This document shows positions 54,456 through 63,203 of a stretch of 64,000 bases of DNA, in pieces (the first letter of the stretch is position 1; every line of letters begins with the position of its first letter). A program made the position numbers and the translations under genes. Origin of the DNA: Mycobacterium vicinigordonae. GTDB lineage: Bacteria > Actinomycetota > Actinomycetes > Mycobacteriales > Mycobacteriaceae. The stretch spans positions 3,534,001 through 3,598,000 of the forward strand of contig NZ_CP059165.1 in the NCBI RefSeq assembly GCF_013466425.1, given 5' to 3'. The notes under the pieces are model-generated. The model saw nothing but the letters and a program-made list of their open reading frames with translations. It did no database searches and was not told where the DNA came from.

Positions 54456-56425
54456 CCCACTCCAGTGCGGCCGTCGGTAGTGGCGACGTCGACCCAGGCA
54501 CGCGGAAACTGACTAGCCCGACCGTCGACCGCAACCAACCGGACCGGGGCGTGCGCTCGCACGGTGACCTCAGCAGTCATCCCGCCGGGCGCCAGCTCCA
54601 GCGTGGTGTCCTCAGGTAATCCATTGCCGTTGAACACTTTACGGATATTCACCCTGGTCAGTTCGGTGATGTCTCCCGCAGCGTCCTGGGTGTATCCGAT
54701 ACTGATCGGCGGGGTGTTGGGGATCTGCAGGCTCAGACCGTGCAGGTGGGTCCCGTCGTCGAGATGCAATGCGCACCACATCCAGTCCATACTCCACCAG
54801 TCGCGCACCCCCCACGAGTGGTCGCGCTGGCCGGGCACCGAATCGAGGTGGTAGCTGGACTGCTCGACGGTGACGGTGCCCGAGACCGTGCACGGGATTT
54901 CGTACCGGGTGGTCAGCCGGTACTTGTAGGGGGTTCCGTCACTGGACCAGACGAGATTCATCGCGACCGCGACTGGCTCCCCCGGCTCACCGCGCAGCAA
55001 TGCCGACGGGTCCGAGAACGCCTGACCTTGCCCGCGCAGGTCCAAGCGGTAAGTCTGCAGCGGCTCGCCAGCGTGATGGGCGAGTTGGATGCCATCGGCG
55101 TCCACCGTCCAGGGATCATGTGGCAGCGGCACTTTGCAGTCGAGGGCAACAGTCGCCAGACTGGGCCCACACACCACTGCATGGATCAACGCCGTCTGCT
55201 CGTTGGAGATCCGACCCAGGCGGAACCAGCCGCTCACTCCCGCCGCGGCATCGACGAAATCGGCATACCAGCTCTCGCTCCACAGCGCTTCGTCGGTGGC
55301 GGTGTGCGCGGACTCGTCGTCGGCGGCAGGCCGCAGCGGCTCGGGTACTGCCGCGGCCGGCAGCGTCGCCAGCGCGTCGGTGTCCAGCACATGGGCACAA
55401 TGCCGCTGCAGCATCGTCATGAACAGCTGGTCGCCACGTTGGGTGCGCTCCACCAACATTGAGGAGACGATCGCCATCATCACGCCGAAGAAGCTCTGCC
55501 GGCGTACGCCCTCCCGAACCTCGTCGAGGGTGACCGGAGTCGCCGGTCCGAGCGCCTCGTGGTACGCCCGAAGCAACGCGTCGTAAGTAGCGCGACGCTG
55601 CTCACTTGGCACCGCACAACCCAGGAAGTAGGCCAGGTCGGCGAACGCCGGACCCCAGGACACGGTCTGCCAATCGACCACGGTGAGTTTCCGGTCCGCA
55701 CCCGGATCGCCGAAAAGCAGGTTGTCCAAGCGAAAGTCGCCGTGCATCAGGCCGTGGGGCCCGCCGCGGGCGGCTTCCTGGGCCTGATAGCCGTCGAACG
55801 CGTCCACCAGCCGCTCGCACACATCCCGGTGTTCGGGCGCGATCTGGTCGCCGTAGCGGTTGACGAAATCGGCGTACAGCGCCGAGATCATGGCCTGGTT
55901 GACCGGGGTGTCCCGGTTGAGCCAGGGCAAGTTCGCCAGTGCGCCCTCGCCCAGCAGCGGACCATGCAGGTGGCCCAGTTCGCTGACCGCCAGTGTGGCC
56001 TGTTCGGTTGTCGCGCCGGTGATTTCGTCGCCAACGGTGGCCGGCCAGGCGTCGGCCAGCAGCAGGTCGAACACACCGCTGGAGGTGTCGATGGCGGCGT
56101 GGTAGCAGGGTGCGACCGCACCGCCGAGCCGGGGCGCGATGTCCTGGTAGAACCGGACCTCACGCTCGTAGAGGCCCAGCGTCAGCCCGGTCTGGCGACT
56201 TACCGGGTCGCTGGCGGCGACCTTGAGCACCACAGACGCGGGACCGGATCCAGCCGAGTACGTAAGCCCGATCCGGTAGCACTCGCTCATTTGGCCGGTG
56301 CCGATGCGCTCCGTGGTGAGTTCGGCGACGGCGCCGGCACCCAGCGTCGCGGTGAGCCATTCGGCGGTCAAGTCGGCGGGCCGCTCGATGGCGCGGTCGG
56401 TGCCTTCGCCGGTTTCAGATGCCAT
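54422..56425 (-). CDS. large aminoglycoside-phosphotransferase-like kinase with C-terminal beta-rich domain
   Basis: 667 residues. The first half (about 1-330) is an APH/choline-kinase-type fold: a nucleotide loop near ERIGTGQMSECYR, Brenner motif GLMHGDFRLDNLLFGD with catalytic Asp, and VVDWQTVSWGPAFADLAYFLG with the metal-binding Asp (in parts). The second half (about 395-667) is beta-rich, with repeated D-x-W-rich segments (HDPWTVDADGIQL, RDHSWGVRDWWSMDWMWCALHLDD). It resembles the DUF7064/7065 or AttH-like domains of lipid-related proteins. The combination suggests a kinase acting on a steroid, alcohol or carotenoid-like substrate; this is inference. The gluconokinase gene overlaps its 3' end. 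Confidence 0.75.
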   Translation of the reverse strand: MASETGEGTDRAIERPADLTAEWLTATLGAGAVAELTTERIGTGQMSECYRIGLTYSAGSGPASVVLKVAASDPVSRQTGLTLGLYEREVRFYQDIAPRLGGAVAPCYHAAIDTSSGVFDLLLADAWPATVGDEITGATTEQATLAVSELGHLHGPLLGEGALANLPWLNRDTPVNQAMISALYADFVNRYGDQIAPEHRDVCERLVDAFDGYQAQEAARGGPHGLMHGDFRLDNLLFGDPGADRKLTVVDWQTVSWGPAFADLAYFLGCAVPSEQRRATYDALLRAYHEALGPATPVTLDEVREGVRRQSFFGVMMAIVSSMLVERTQRGDQLFMTMLQRHCAHVLDTDALATLPAAAVPEPLRPAADDESAHTATDEALWSESWYADFVDAAAGVSGWFRLGRISNEQTALIHAVVCGPSLATVALDCKVPLPHDPWTVDADGIQLAHHAGEPLQTYRLDLRGQGQAFSDPSALLRGEPGEPVAVAMNLVWSSDGTPYKYRLTTRYEIPCTVSGTVTVEQSSYHLDSVPGQRDHSWGVRDWWSMDWMWCALHLDDGTHLHGLSLQIPNTPPISIGYTQDAAGDITELTRVNIRKVFNGNGLPEDTTLELAPGGMTAEVTVRAHAPVRLVAVDGRASQFPRAWVDVATTDGRTGVGWMEWNRSQSL

Positions 56426-56443
56426 GACCGACAGCGTGCCAGC

Positions 56444-57949
56444 TCACTGCGCCAGGCAGAAGCCGTCCCAGGCCAGCCTGCGGTGTTGGTGCGGGTCGAA
56501 CTCGACGCGGGTCTTCCGATCGAACACCAGCACGGCGCGTTCGGGGTGCGAATGCATGGGCCAGTCGTCGCCGGGCACTCCGGTGCGGCTGAACAACCGC
56601 CACCGGCGTTGTATCTCGTTGCTGACCCGCAGTGCGGGGCGGCGATCGGCCGCCGCGGTGAGCAGCGCTCCGAGCCGGGTGCGGTAGACGTCGAAAACCG
56701 CTAACAGCTCCATCGCGTGGGTCGCTCCGAAACCGGACCACTGCAGGGTGCGCGGAGCGTAGTCGTAGCGGTACAGGTAGGTGGGGGCATGCTGACCGTG
56801 CGCTTCGGCGATCTGCCAGGCGGCCGTGCAGAACGCGAAGTCCCCGCCCAGCTGGATGCACGCCGACCGTTTGGGGTAGTCCGGGTATGCAGCCGTAATA
56901 CGTTCGCGGGCCGTCGGTTCCACATTGGCGAGCAACTCTTCGACCATTTTCTCGTTGGTAGGGAGCATGCCGAGGAAGCGGGTGAACAGCCGCCCCTCCT
57001 CGGCATTGGTGCCGACGATCAAGGGCACTCGGTGCGACTGACCGCACCGCATTGCCTCCACCGGGTCGATGGGCACCATGTCGTCGCCGAATACCGGCCC
57101 AATCGGAAAAGCGCCCAGCCGTTGCTGCATGCCCTGCTCGAGGAGCCGGTGTTGAGTGTCGACGAGTTGGTCCGCCGAAGCCCGCATCAACACGGCGGCC
57201 GCGTCTTGGCGCCGGGCTCCGAGCAGGTGAGCGAAGCGGGTGGCGAACTCGGTGGCGACCTCTTGGGAACGCGTCATGCCGGCCGCCGGACTCTCGGCGA
57301 TGGCCTGGTGGAACAGCCCGCCTGCGGCCGGCACGGCCAGCAATGTGGCCGTTATGTGTGCGCCGGCGCTCTCCCCGAAGATTGTCACGTTGTCCGGGTC
57401 GCCGCCGAAGCTGGCAATGTTGGCCTTGACCCAGCGCAACGCCAGCACCAGGTCACGCAGGTAGAGGTTGCTGTCGATGGTGATGTCCGGAGTGGACAGC
57501 GAAGACAGGTCCAGGCAACCCAACGCGCCCAGCCGATAGTTCACCGACACATAAACACAACCGCGGCGGGCCAGGGCGGCGCCGTCGTAAAGCGGGGTGG
57601 CCGAACTGCCCAGGATGTAGCCGCCGCCATGGATGAACACCATGACCGGTAGCGGTTCGTCGCCTCCTTTTTCGGGAGCGACGACGTTGAGGGTCAGGCA
57701 ATCCTCGCTCATGGGCTGGTACCTGCCGACACCGAGCATGGTGTAGCGGCGCTGCTGCGGCGCGCAGTTGGTGAATCCGTGGCAGTGCCGCACCCCGGAC
57801 CAGGGCTGCGCCGGCTGCGGGGCGCGGTAACGCAACGGGCCGACTGGCGGCCTGGCATACGGGATGGATCGCCAGCGGTGCACGCCGTCTCGGGTGAAGC
57901 CTTCGACGGTGCCGGTGGTTGTACGGGCGCGGACAGTGCGCTCATGCAT
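56444..57949 (-). CDS. lipT: type-B carboxylesterase (LipT ortholog)
   Basis: 501 residues from the ATG at 57949. The carboxylesterase fold shows EDCLTLNVVAPE, the oxyanion FIHGGGYILG, the nucleophile in TIFGESAGAHI, the acid in VGTNAEEGRLF and the catalytic His in GATHAMELL. M. tuberculosis LipT (Rv2045c) sits at the same place, between pncA and lppI. It hydrolyses short-chain esters. Its start is 78 nt from the divergent lppI. Confidence 0.92.
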   Translation of the reverse strand: MHERTVRARTTTGTVEGFTRDGVHRWRSIPYARPPVGPLRYRAPQPAQPWSGVRHCHGFTNCAPQQRRYTMLGVGRYQPMSEDCLTLNVVAPEKGGDEPLPVMVFIHGGGYILGSSATPLYDGAALARRGCVYVSVNYRLGALGCLDLSSLSTPDITIDSNLYLRDLVLALRWVKANIASFGGDPDNVTIFGESAGAHITATLLAVPAAGGLFHQAIAESPAAGMTRSQEVATEFATRFAHLLGARRQDAAAVLMRASADQLVDTQHRLLEQGMQQRLGAFPIGPVFGDDMVPIDPVEAMRCGQSHRVPLIVGTNAEEGRLFTRFLGMLPTNEKMVEELLANVEPTARERITAAYPDYPKRSACIQLGGDFAFCTAAWQIAEAHGQHAPTYLYRYDYAPRTLQWSGFGATHAMELLAVFDVYRTRLGALLTAAADRRPALRVSNEIQRRWRLFSRTGVPGDDWPMHSHPERAVLVFDRKTRVEFDPHQHRRLAWDGFCLAQ

Positions 57950-58027
57950 GAGTCGAAGGTAGCGGACCGGTCGCACACACCGCGCGCGCAGCGCCCGAAT
58001 CGGCTGCGTGGCGGTTAGCCTGACTGG

Positions 58028-58681
58028 ATGCGGATCGCCGCGCTGGTCGCCATCCCGATGCTGGTCGTCGCCTGCTCACACACCGTCGGGGGCGCCGGGC
58101 AGCCGCAGACCAGCTCCGGTCGGGCGCCTTCCACGTCCGCGGCCGGCCCGTCGAGCAGCAAACCTTTGACTCCATCGGGCGTGCCGGCCGCCGGAGCGCC
58201 GATCGGTACTGTCATCGCCTGGATCGAAGCTGCTCATCCGGTTGACACCGGCCGCTACAAGCTCGGCGCCGACATCGCGTTCAATGCAGCCGCCAGCAAA
58301 ACGAGATGCACGACTGATACCACGCACACCGCCGGTCTGCTGTCCTGCCTGGTCGAACTGGCCAGTCCCCCGCCGCGACCGGACACCGCCTACGGCGAGT
58401 GGAAGGGCGGCTGGGTCGACTTCGACGGCAGCAATCTGCAGGTTGGGTCGGTCCGCGCCGACCCGGGCCCGTTCCTGGCCGGCACCGGCGCAGAATTGGC
58501 TAATGGGGACTCCTTGGTGTTTGGCGACTTCCGCTGTCGCGCAGACCAAGCCGGCCTGTTCTGCGTGAACTACGCACACCAGTCCGCGGCCCGGTTCAGC
58601 GCCGCGGGGGTCGAGCCGTTCGGGTGCCTGCGGTCGGTGCCGCCTCCCGACGGTGTGGGCTTGGCCTTCAATTGTCCGTGA
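58028..58681 (+). CDS. lppI: lipoprotein LppI ortholog
   Basis: 217 residues. The signal peptide MRIAALVAIPMLVVAC ends at a lipobox (VVAC, Cys16) and is followed by a Ser/Pro/Ala-rich linker. The mature part from about 60 has CTTDTT, LLSCLVEL, FRCRADQAGLFC and FGCLRSVP, with probable disulfides. Its place next to lipT and its divergent direction match Rv2046 (lppI). Function is unknown in mycobacteria. Confidence 0.88.
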   Translation: MRIAALVAIPMLVVACSHTVGGAGQPQTSSGRAPSTSAAGPSSSKPLTPSGVPAAGAPIGTVIAWIEAAHPVDTGRYKLGADIAFNAAASKTRCTTDTTHTAGLLSCLVELASPPPRPDTAYGEWKGGWVDFDGSNLQVGSVRADPGPFLAGTGAELANGDSLVFGDFRCRADQAGLFCVNYAHQSAARFSAAGVEPFGCLRSVPPPDGVGLAFNCP

Positions 58682-59621
58682 TCGCGGCGAAAAGCTCGGC
58701 CATCTCGTCTGCGGGTCCGCTCGGCACCGTGTAGGCGGTTTGGTCGCGGATCTCGGTGAGATGATCTCGCACCTGCTCGAGCGACAACGTGGGGCTGCGA
58801 AAGCCCCTTGTCCTGCCGACGAAGAACCGGGACACGTGGCCAGCGCCGGCGGTGTAGATCTCACCCGTAACCGGACAGTCCGGGTGGGCCAGGAAGGCCA
58901 CCACCGGCGCCACCAACGCCGGGTCGAGCTTGCGGAGGTACTGCGCCGCAAGGTCTTCCAAAATGGCTTGGGCAGTCGGGTCGTCCTGTTGGCCGGCGTC
59001 GTCGATGGAATGGATCAGCATCCTGGTGGCTGCGACGGGGGCGATGGCGTTGACCTTGATGTTGTGCGCGGCCCCTTCGGCGGCCAGCACCCGGGTCAGG
59101 CCGATCAAGCCGGTCTTGGCGGCGCCGTAGTTGCTCATGTTCTCCGCGCCCAGGATTCCGGCAGCCGAGCAGGTGTTGACCACGCGGCCGTATTGCCGCT
59201 CGCACATGGCTTTCCACGCCGGACGGGTCACGTGGAAGGCACCCCGCAGATGCACGTCGAGCAGCGGTTCGAAGCGGTCGGCGGTCATGTCCGCGAAGGG
59301 TGCGTCGCCGACGATTCCGGCATTGTTGACCACGATGTCGATCCGGCCCCATGTGCGGCGCGCCGTGTCGATGATCGCCTGCCCGCCCTCGGGACTCGTG
59401 ACGCTGTGGGTGTCGGCGACAGCCTGGCCGCCGTGTCGGCGGATCTTGTCGACGACGGACGCGGCGGCCTCGGCGTCGGAGCCGGCGCCGGTCACCGATC
59501 CGCCAATGTCGTTGACCACGACCCGCGCGCCGCGAGATGCCAGCAGCAGGGCGTACTGTTCGCCCAAGCCGCCGCCTGCGCCGGTGATCACGGCGACCTG
59601 GTCGTCGAAGCGCAGGGTCAC
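58668..59621 (-). CDS. short-chain dehydrogenase/reductase (3-hydroxyacyl-CoA dehydrogenase-like)
   Basis: 317 residues starting at a GTG. The Rossmann motif is VAVITGAGGGLGEQYA; the catalytic YxxxK is SNYGAAKTGLIG with Ser in VNTCSAAG; NNAG is present. The extra region NDIGGSVTGAGSDAEAAASVVDKI is the insertion found in peroxisomal-MFE-type hydroxyacyl-CoA dehydrogenases. It overlaps the stop of the P450 gene (GTGA), so P450 and SDR are co-translated and may work on the same substrate. Its end overlaps lppI by 14 nt in convergent orientation. Confidence 0.9.
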   Translation of the reverse strand: MTLRFDDQVAVITGAGGGLGEQYALLLASRGARVVVNDIGGSVTGAGSDAEAAASVVDKIRRHGGQAVADTHSVTSPEGGQAIIDTARRTWGRIDIVVNNAGIVGDAPFADMTADRFEPLLDVHLRGAFHVTRPAWKAMCERQYGRVVNTCSAAGILGAENMSNYGAAKTGLIGLTRVLAAEGAAHNIKVNAIAPVAATRMLIHSIDDAGQQDDPTAQAILEDLAAQYLRKLDPALVAPVVAFLAHPDCPVTGEIYTAGAGHVSRFFVGRTRGFRSPTLSLEQVRDHLTEIRDQTAYTVPSGPADEMAELFAAITDN

Positions 59622-60829
59622 CAGCTGACCGGCAGTTCTTTCATGCCGTAGATGTCAGACTGCTTGAACAGCAGCCCATCCGGCGGCACAGCCAATCTAA
59701 GTCCGGGCAACCGCCGCGCCAGAGTGGCGAAGGCGACCTGCATCTCCACTCGGGCCAGGTTCTGGCCGATGCATTGGTGTACACCGTAGCCGAAAGCCAA
59801 GTGGCCGCGGGTGTTTCGCGTGACATCAAAAACCTCAGGACGTTCGACGAACTCGGTGTCCCAGTTGCCGGCGGGCAGGTTCATCACCACCGCGTCCCCG
59901 GCGCGGATCTGCTGACCGCCGAGGGTGAAGTCTTCGGTGGCCACCCGGTCGACCTGGCTGTGCACGATGCTCAGGTAGCGCATCAGCTCCTCGACCACGT
60001 TGGCGATAACCGCGCTGTCGTCGGTCCGACCGAGTAGCTGGAATACGTCGGGATGGTCCAGCAGCGCAACGGTTCCGAGCGAGATCATGTTTGCGGTGGT
60101 CTCGTGCCCAGCCTGCATCATGATCACGCTGGTCATGGCTACGGTCTCGCGGTTGAGTTGACCCGTCGCCACATAGTCGGTCACCTGCCTACTGATCAGA
60201 TCGTCGCCCGGATCGCTTTCCTTGCGGCGCACCAATTCCTGAATATAGGCATACATCACCCCGAATGCCTGCGCACGTTCCTCGTCGGTCGACTTGTTGT
60301 CCAACCCCACCGAAGTGTGATGCTGAAAGAGCCCAAGATCTTCCGGGGGTACGCCGAGCAGCAACGCGATCACCATCGAGGGCACGGGCAATGCGAAGTC
60401 GCGGACCAGGTCGGCCCCAGGACCGTCGCCAATCATCTCGTCGAGGTAGTGATCGACCATGTCCTGGATCTGTGGCCGCATCGCCTCGCACCGTCGGAAG
60501 GTGAAGTTGCCGGTTAGCATGCGCCGCAACCGATGGTGCTCGGGATCGTCGACGCGGGCGAACATCACCGGCGTGTTCTCGGCACTGTCCGGTTTGAAGA
60601 CATCGGGAATGGTGTCGGCGGACAGCCGCGGATCAACCAGGGCTGCCCGGATGTCGTCGTAGCGACTCACCGCCCAGGCCGGCTGACCGTGATACGTAAC
60701 TTTTCGCAGTCCCGGCTGTCGTCGCCAGTCGGCGAATTCCGCCGGTGGCGCCAGCGGGCAATGGGCGGCGCGCGGGGCGGGGATGATCGGAAGGTCCGCG
60801 TCGGGGCGAACATCGGAAATTGTTGACAT
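59618..60829 (-). CDS. cytochrome P450, CYP105-like
   Basis: 403 residues from the ATG at 60829. The I-helix oxygen-activation motif is MQAGHETTANMI; the ExxR is VEELMRYL; the heme loop is LAFGYGVHQCIGQNLAR with the thiolate Cys. The AGHETTANMI and FGxGVHQC patterns are typical of the CYP105 group, which is known for broad substrate range and occurs in M. marinum (CYP105Q) and streptomycetes. The gene is divergent from a TetR gene across 95 nt that hold its likely operator. It is coupled to the SDR gene. A ferredoxin partner is not encoded next to it. Confidence 0.93.
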   Translation of the reverse strand: MSTISDVRPDADLPIIPAPRAAHCPLAPPAEFADWRRQPGLRKVTYHGQPAWAVSRYDDIRAALVDPRLSADTIPDVFKPDSAENTPVMFARVDDPEHHRLRRMLTGNFTFRRCEAMRPQIQDMVDHYLDEMIGDGPGADLVRDFALPVPSMVIALLLGVPPEDLGLFQHHTSVGLDNKSTDEERAQAFGVMYAYIQELVRRKESDPGDDLISRQVTDYVATGQLNRETVAMTSVIMMQAGHETTANMISLGTVALLDHPDVFQLLGRTDDSAVIANVVEELMRYLSIVHSQVDRVATEDFTLGGQQIRAGDAVVMNLPAGNWDTEFVERPEVFDVTRNTRGHLAFGYGVHQCIGQNLARVEMQVAFATLARRLPGLRLAVPPDGLLFKQSDIYGMKELPVSW

Positions 60830-60894
60830 GAAAGGTCTTTCCAACTAAGTGTCAGCCTGGCTGCCAGTTGTATGAGCCTAGGACCGGACCTTAT

Positions 60895-60910
60895 TGACAG
60901 TCAACTGTCA
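60895..60910. promoter_or_regulatory. TetR operator between P450 and TetR genes
   Basis: Perfect 6-bp inverted repeat TGACAG-TCAA-CTGTCA, ending 14 nt before the TetR ATG. In the divergent gap it suits control of both promoters. Confidence 0.7.
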
Positions 60911-60924
60911 GTTAGGCTGTTTCC

Positions 60925-61554
60925 ATGACGGCAGTGGCAGACCGACCGTTGCGGGCCGACGCGGCCCGCAATGTGGAACGGATTCTGCGTGCCGCCCGCG
61001 CTGTGTATCACGAGATCGGGCCAGACGCCCCGATCGAGGCGATAGCCCAACGCGCGGGAGTTGGCGAGCGAACCCTGTACCGCAGGTTTCCCGCCAAAGG
61101 CGAATTGGTCCGCGCCGCGCTGGACCAAAGCATCGCCGAGGATCTCACCCCCGTCATGGAGGAGGCGCGCACCAGCGCCGACCCCCTACATGGGCTGACC
61201 CAGCTGATCGACGCGGCGATCGGGCTCGGCGCGCGGGAACGCAATCTGCTGGCTGCCGCGCACCGGGCCGGCTCGTTGACCCCCGATGTGTCCGACGCGC
61301 TGGACGAGGCGCTGCGCGACCTCGTGCACCGTGGCCAGCGCGCCGGCCGGGTCCGGGCCGATCTCGTTGCCGACGATCTGCCCCGGCTGATCGCGATGCT
61401 GTACTCGGTGCTGTCCACCATGGAACCCGCCAGCGACGGCTGGCGGCGCTACGTGGCACTCATCCTGGATGCGATATCGAACGACGAGCGGCGGCCGCTC
61501 CCGCCGGCACCAGCCTTCTGGTACGCGTCGGAGCCCAACAGCTGGCCGCTGTGA
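60925..61554 (+). CDS. TetR-family regulator of the P450-SDR unit
   Basis: 209 residues from the ATG at 60925. HTH: PIEAIAQRAGVGERTLYRRFPAKGELV. The C-terminal domain is helical. It is divergent from the P450 gene and next to its palindrome at 60895-60910. Its stop is 10 nt from the stop of the convergent PE_PGRS gene. The inducer is probably the P450's substrate or product; this is the usual arrangement, not shown here. Confidence 0.88.
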   Translation: MTAVADRPLRADAARNVERILRAARAVYHEIGPDAPIEAIAQRAGVGERTLYRRFPAKGELVRAALDQSIAEDLTPVMEEARTSADPLHGLTQLIDAAIGLGARERNLLAAAHRAGSLTPDVSDALDEALRDLVHRGQRAGRVRADLVADDLPRLIAMLYSVLSTMEPASDGWRRYVALILDAISNDERRPLPPAPAFWYASEPNSWPL

Positions 61555-61564
61555 AGACTTCGGC

Positions 61565-63163
61565 TCAGCCCGCCGCGCCGGTTGTGCCGTCGCTGCCGAA
61601 CAGCAGGCCCCCGGCACCCCCATCGCCGCCCGCACCACCGGCGCCGGCCAACGTGCCCGTCCCACCGGCCGCCCCGGCTCCGCCGTCGCCACCATCACCA
61701 ACCAGGGTGGTCGACCCACCGGCACCACCTGCCCCGCCCGCTCCCCCGGCACCCGAGGCCGCCGACCCACCCGCACCACCGCGACCACCGCCGCCGCCAT
61801 TGCCGAACAGGTAGCCGCCCGACCCGCCGCGGCCGCCCGGCGCCCCGGCTCCACCCGCGTCACCGGCGCCGGTGGCCGCCGCCCCGGCGCCCCCGGCTCC
61901 GCCAACGCCACCATCGCCGAACAGCCAGGCGGCACCTGCGGCACCCCCGGCACCGCCATTGCCGCCGGAACCGGTTGCCTGGGTCAGCGCGTCGCCGCCC
62001 ACCCCGCCAGCGCCGCCGTTGCCCAACAAGAAGCCCCCAGCCCCGCCGTTGCCACCGACTCCGCCGTCCTCGCTGAAGTGGCCCGCGCCGAGTCCGCCAC
62101 TACCTCCGGTTCCTCCGACGCCGATGAACCTGGCGCTACCGCCCATCCCCCCGGCCCCGCCGACACCGCCGGCGCCGCTGGCTCCGCCACCGCCGCCCAT
62201 GCCACCGTTGCCGAACAGCAGCCCGCCATCGCCGCCGCTTCCACCGAAACCACCGAGACCGCCTGTGGCTGAGGTAGCCGAGGCCACGCCACCGTGTCCG
62301 CCGGAACCGCCGTCGCCGATCAACCAGGCGTTTCCGCCGGCTCCGCCGACACCACCCCCGGTGAGAGGTGAACCGGCCGCGGTCGCCTGCCCGCCAGCGC
62401 CCCCGGCACCGCCGTTTCCGGCCAGCAGTCCACCCCAACCGCCGGCTCCGCCATTGCCACCGGCCCCGGCGCCCAGGCCGCCCGCGCCGCCGGAACCGCC
62501 GGCCCCAATCAGGATTGCTTGGCCACCGGCGCCGCCGAGGCCGCCGATGCCGGCGGGGGCATCGCCTCCGACACCGCCGATTCCGCCGTTGCCGAACAGC
62601 CAGCCGCCGTTACCGCCGGAGCCACCCACCGCACCGGCGGACCCTGCGCCACCAGCGCCACCGTTGCCGAATAACCCTGCGGCTCCGCCGCGACCGCCGG
62701 CCGGGTGGGCGCCACCGCCGGAACCGCCCGCACCGCCGTTGCCGAATAGCAGGCCCCCGGCGCCGCCGTCAGCTCCGGTTCCCGCCGCGCCATCGGCGCC
62801 GTTGCCGATCAACGGTCGGCCCAGGATGAGCTGGAAGGGTGCGTTAACGAGGTTGAGCAGTTGGTTCAACGGCGCCGGCAGCGCAGCAGCGCTCGCGGCC
62901 TCGGTGAGGTTGTAGGTATTGGCGGCCGCGGCCAGCGCCCGCGTGAATTCGGCGTGGAACGCCTCTGCCTGCGCGCTCAGCAATTGATACTCCAGTGCAT
63001 GCCGGCCGAACACCGCGGCAATCGCCACCGACACTTCGTCAGCCGCGGCGGTCATGATCTGCGTGGTCGGAACGGCCGCAAATATGTTGGCGGCGTTGAC
63101 CGCTGAGCCGATGCTGCCGAATTGCTCTGCAGCGGCGGCGATTGCCTCGGGCATCACGAGCAT
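61565..63163 (-). CDS. PE_PGRS family protein
   Basis: 532 residues from the ATG at 63163, with GGAGG 6 nt before it. The PE domain ([27 protein letters not shown] to [12 protein letters not shown]) spans residues 1-95. The conserved linker [14 protein letters not shown] follows. The remaining about 420 residues are PGRS repeats of GGAGG/GGNGG, LFGNGG and VGG type, with no C-terminal enzyme domain, unlike the other two PE_PGRS proteins of this window. PE_PGRS proteins are ESX-5 substrates at the cell surface. Antisense to it are long proline-rich frames that arise from the GGC repeats and are not genes. Confidence 0.95.
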   Translation of the reverse strand: MLVMPEAIAAAAEQFGSIGSAVNAANIFAAVPTTQIMTAAADEVSVAIAAVFGRHALEYQLLSAQAEAFHAEFTRALAAAANTYNLTEAASAAALPAPLNQLLNLVNAPFQLILGRPLIGNGADGAAGTGADGGAGGLLFGNGGAGGSGGGAHPAGGRGGAAGLFGNGGAGGAGSAGAVGGSGGNGGWLFGNGGIGGVGGDAPAGIGGLGGAGGQAILIGAGGSGGAGGLGAGAGGNGGAGGWGGLLAGNGGAGGAGGQATAAGSPLTGGGVGGAGGNAWLIGDGGSGGHGGVASATSATGGLGGFGGSGGDGGLLFGNGGMGGGGGASGAGGVGGAGGMGGSARFIGVGGTGGSGGLGAGHFSEDGGVGGNGGAGGFLLGNGGAGGVGGDALTQATGSGGNGGAGGAAGAAWLFGDGGVGGAGGAGAAATGAGDAGGAGAPGGRGGSGGYLFGNGGGGGRGGAGGSAASGAGGAGGAGGAGGSTTLVGDGGDGGAGAAGGTGTLAGAGGAGGDGGAGGLLFGSDGTTGAAG

Positions 63164-63203
63164 GGGGCACCTCCGGGTGAACGTGCAGCACAGAGTAGCC
63201 CGG

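Noticed and set aside
55559..56704. 381-residue plus-strand frame antisense to the APH-like and LipT genes
   Set aside because: It spans two real minus-strand genes and has no domain.
58653..59651. 332-residue plus-strand frame antisense to the SDR
   Set aside because: The SDR frame contains Rossmann and YxxxK motifs; this one contains none.
61872..62915. Long proline-rich plus-strand frame antisense to the PE_PGRS gene
   Set aside because: It is the reverse complement of GGC/GGN codons; no ribosome-binding site, and composition is that of PGRS antisense.
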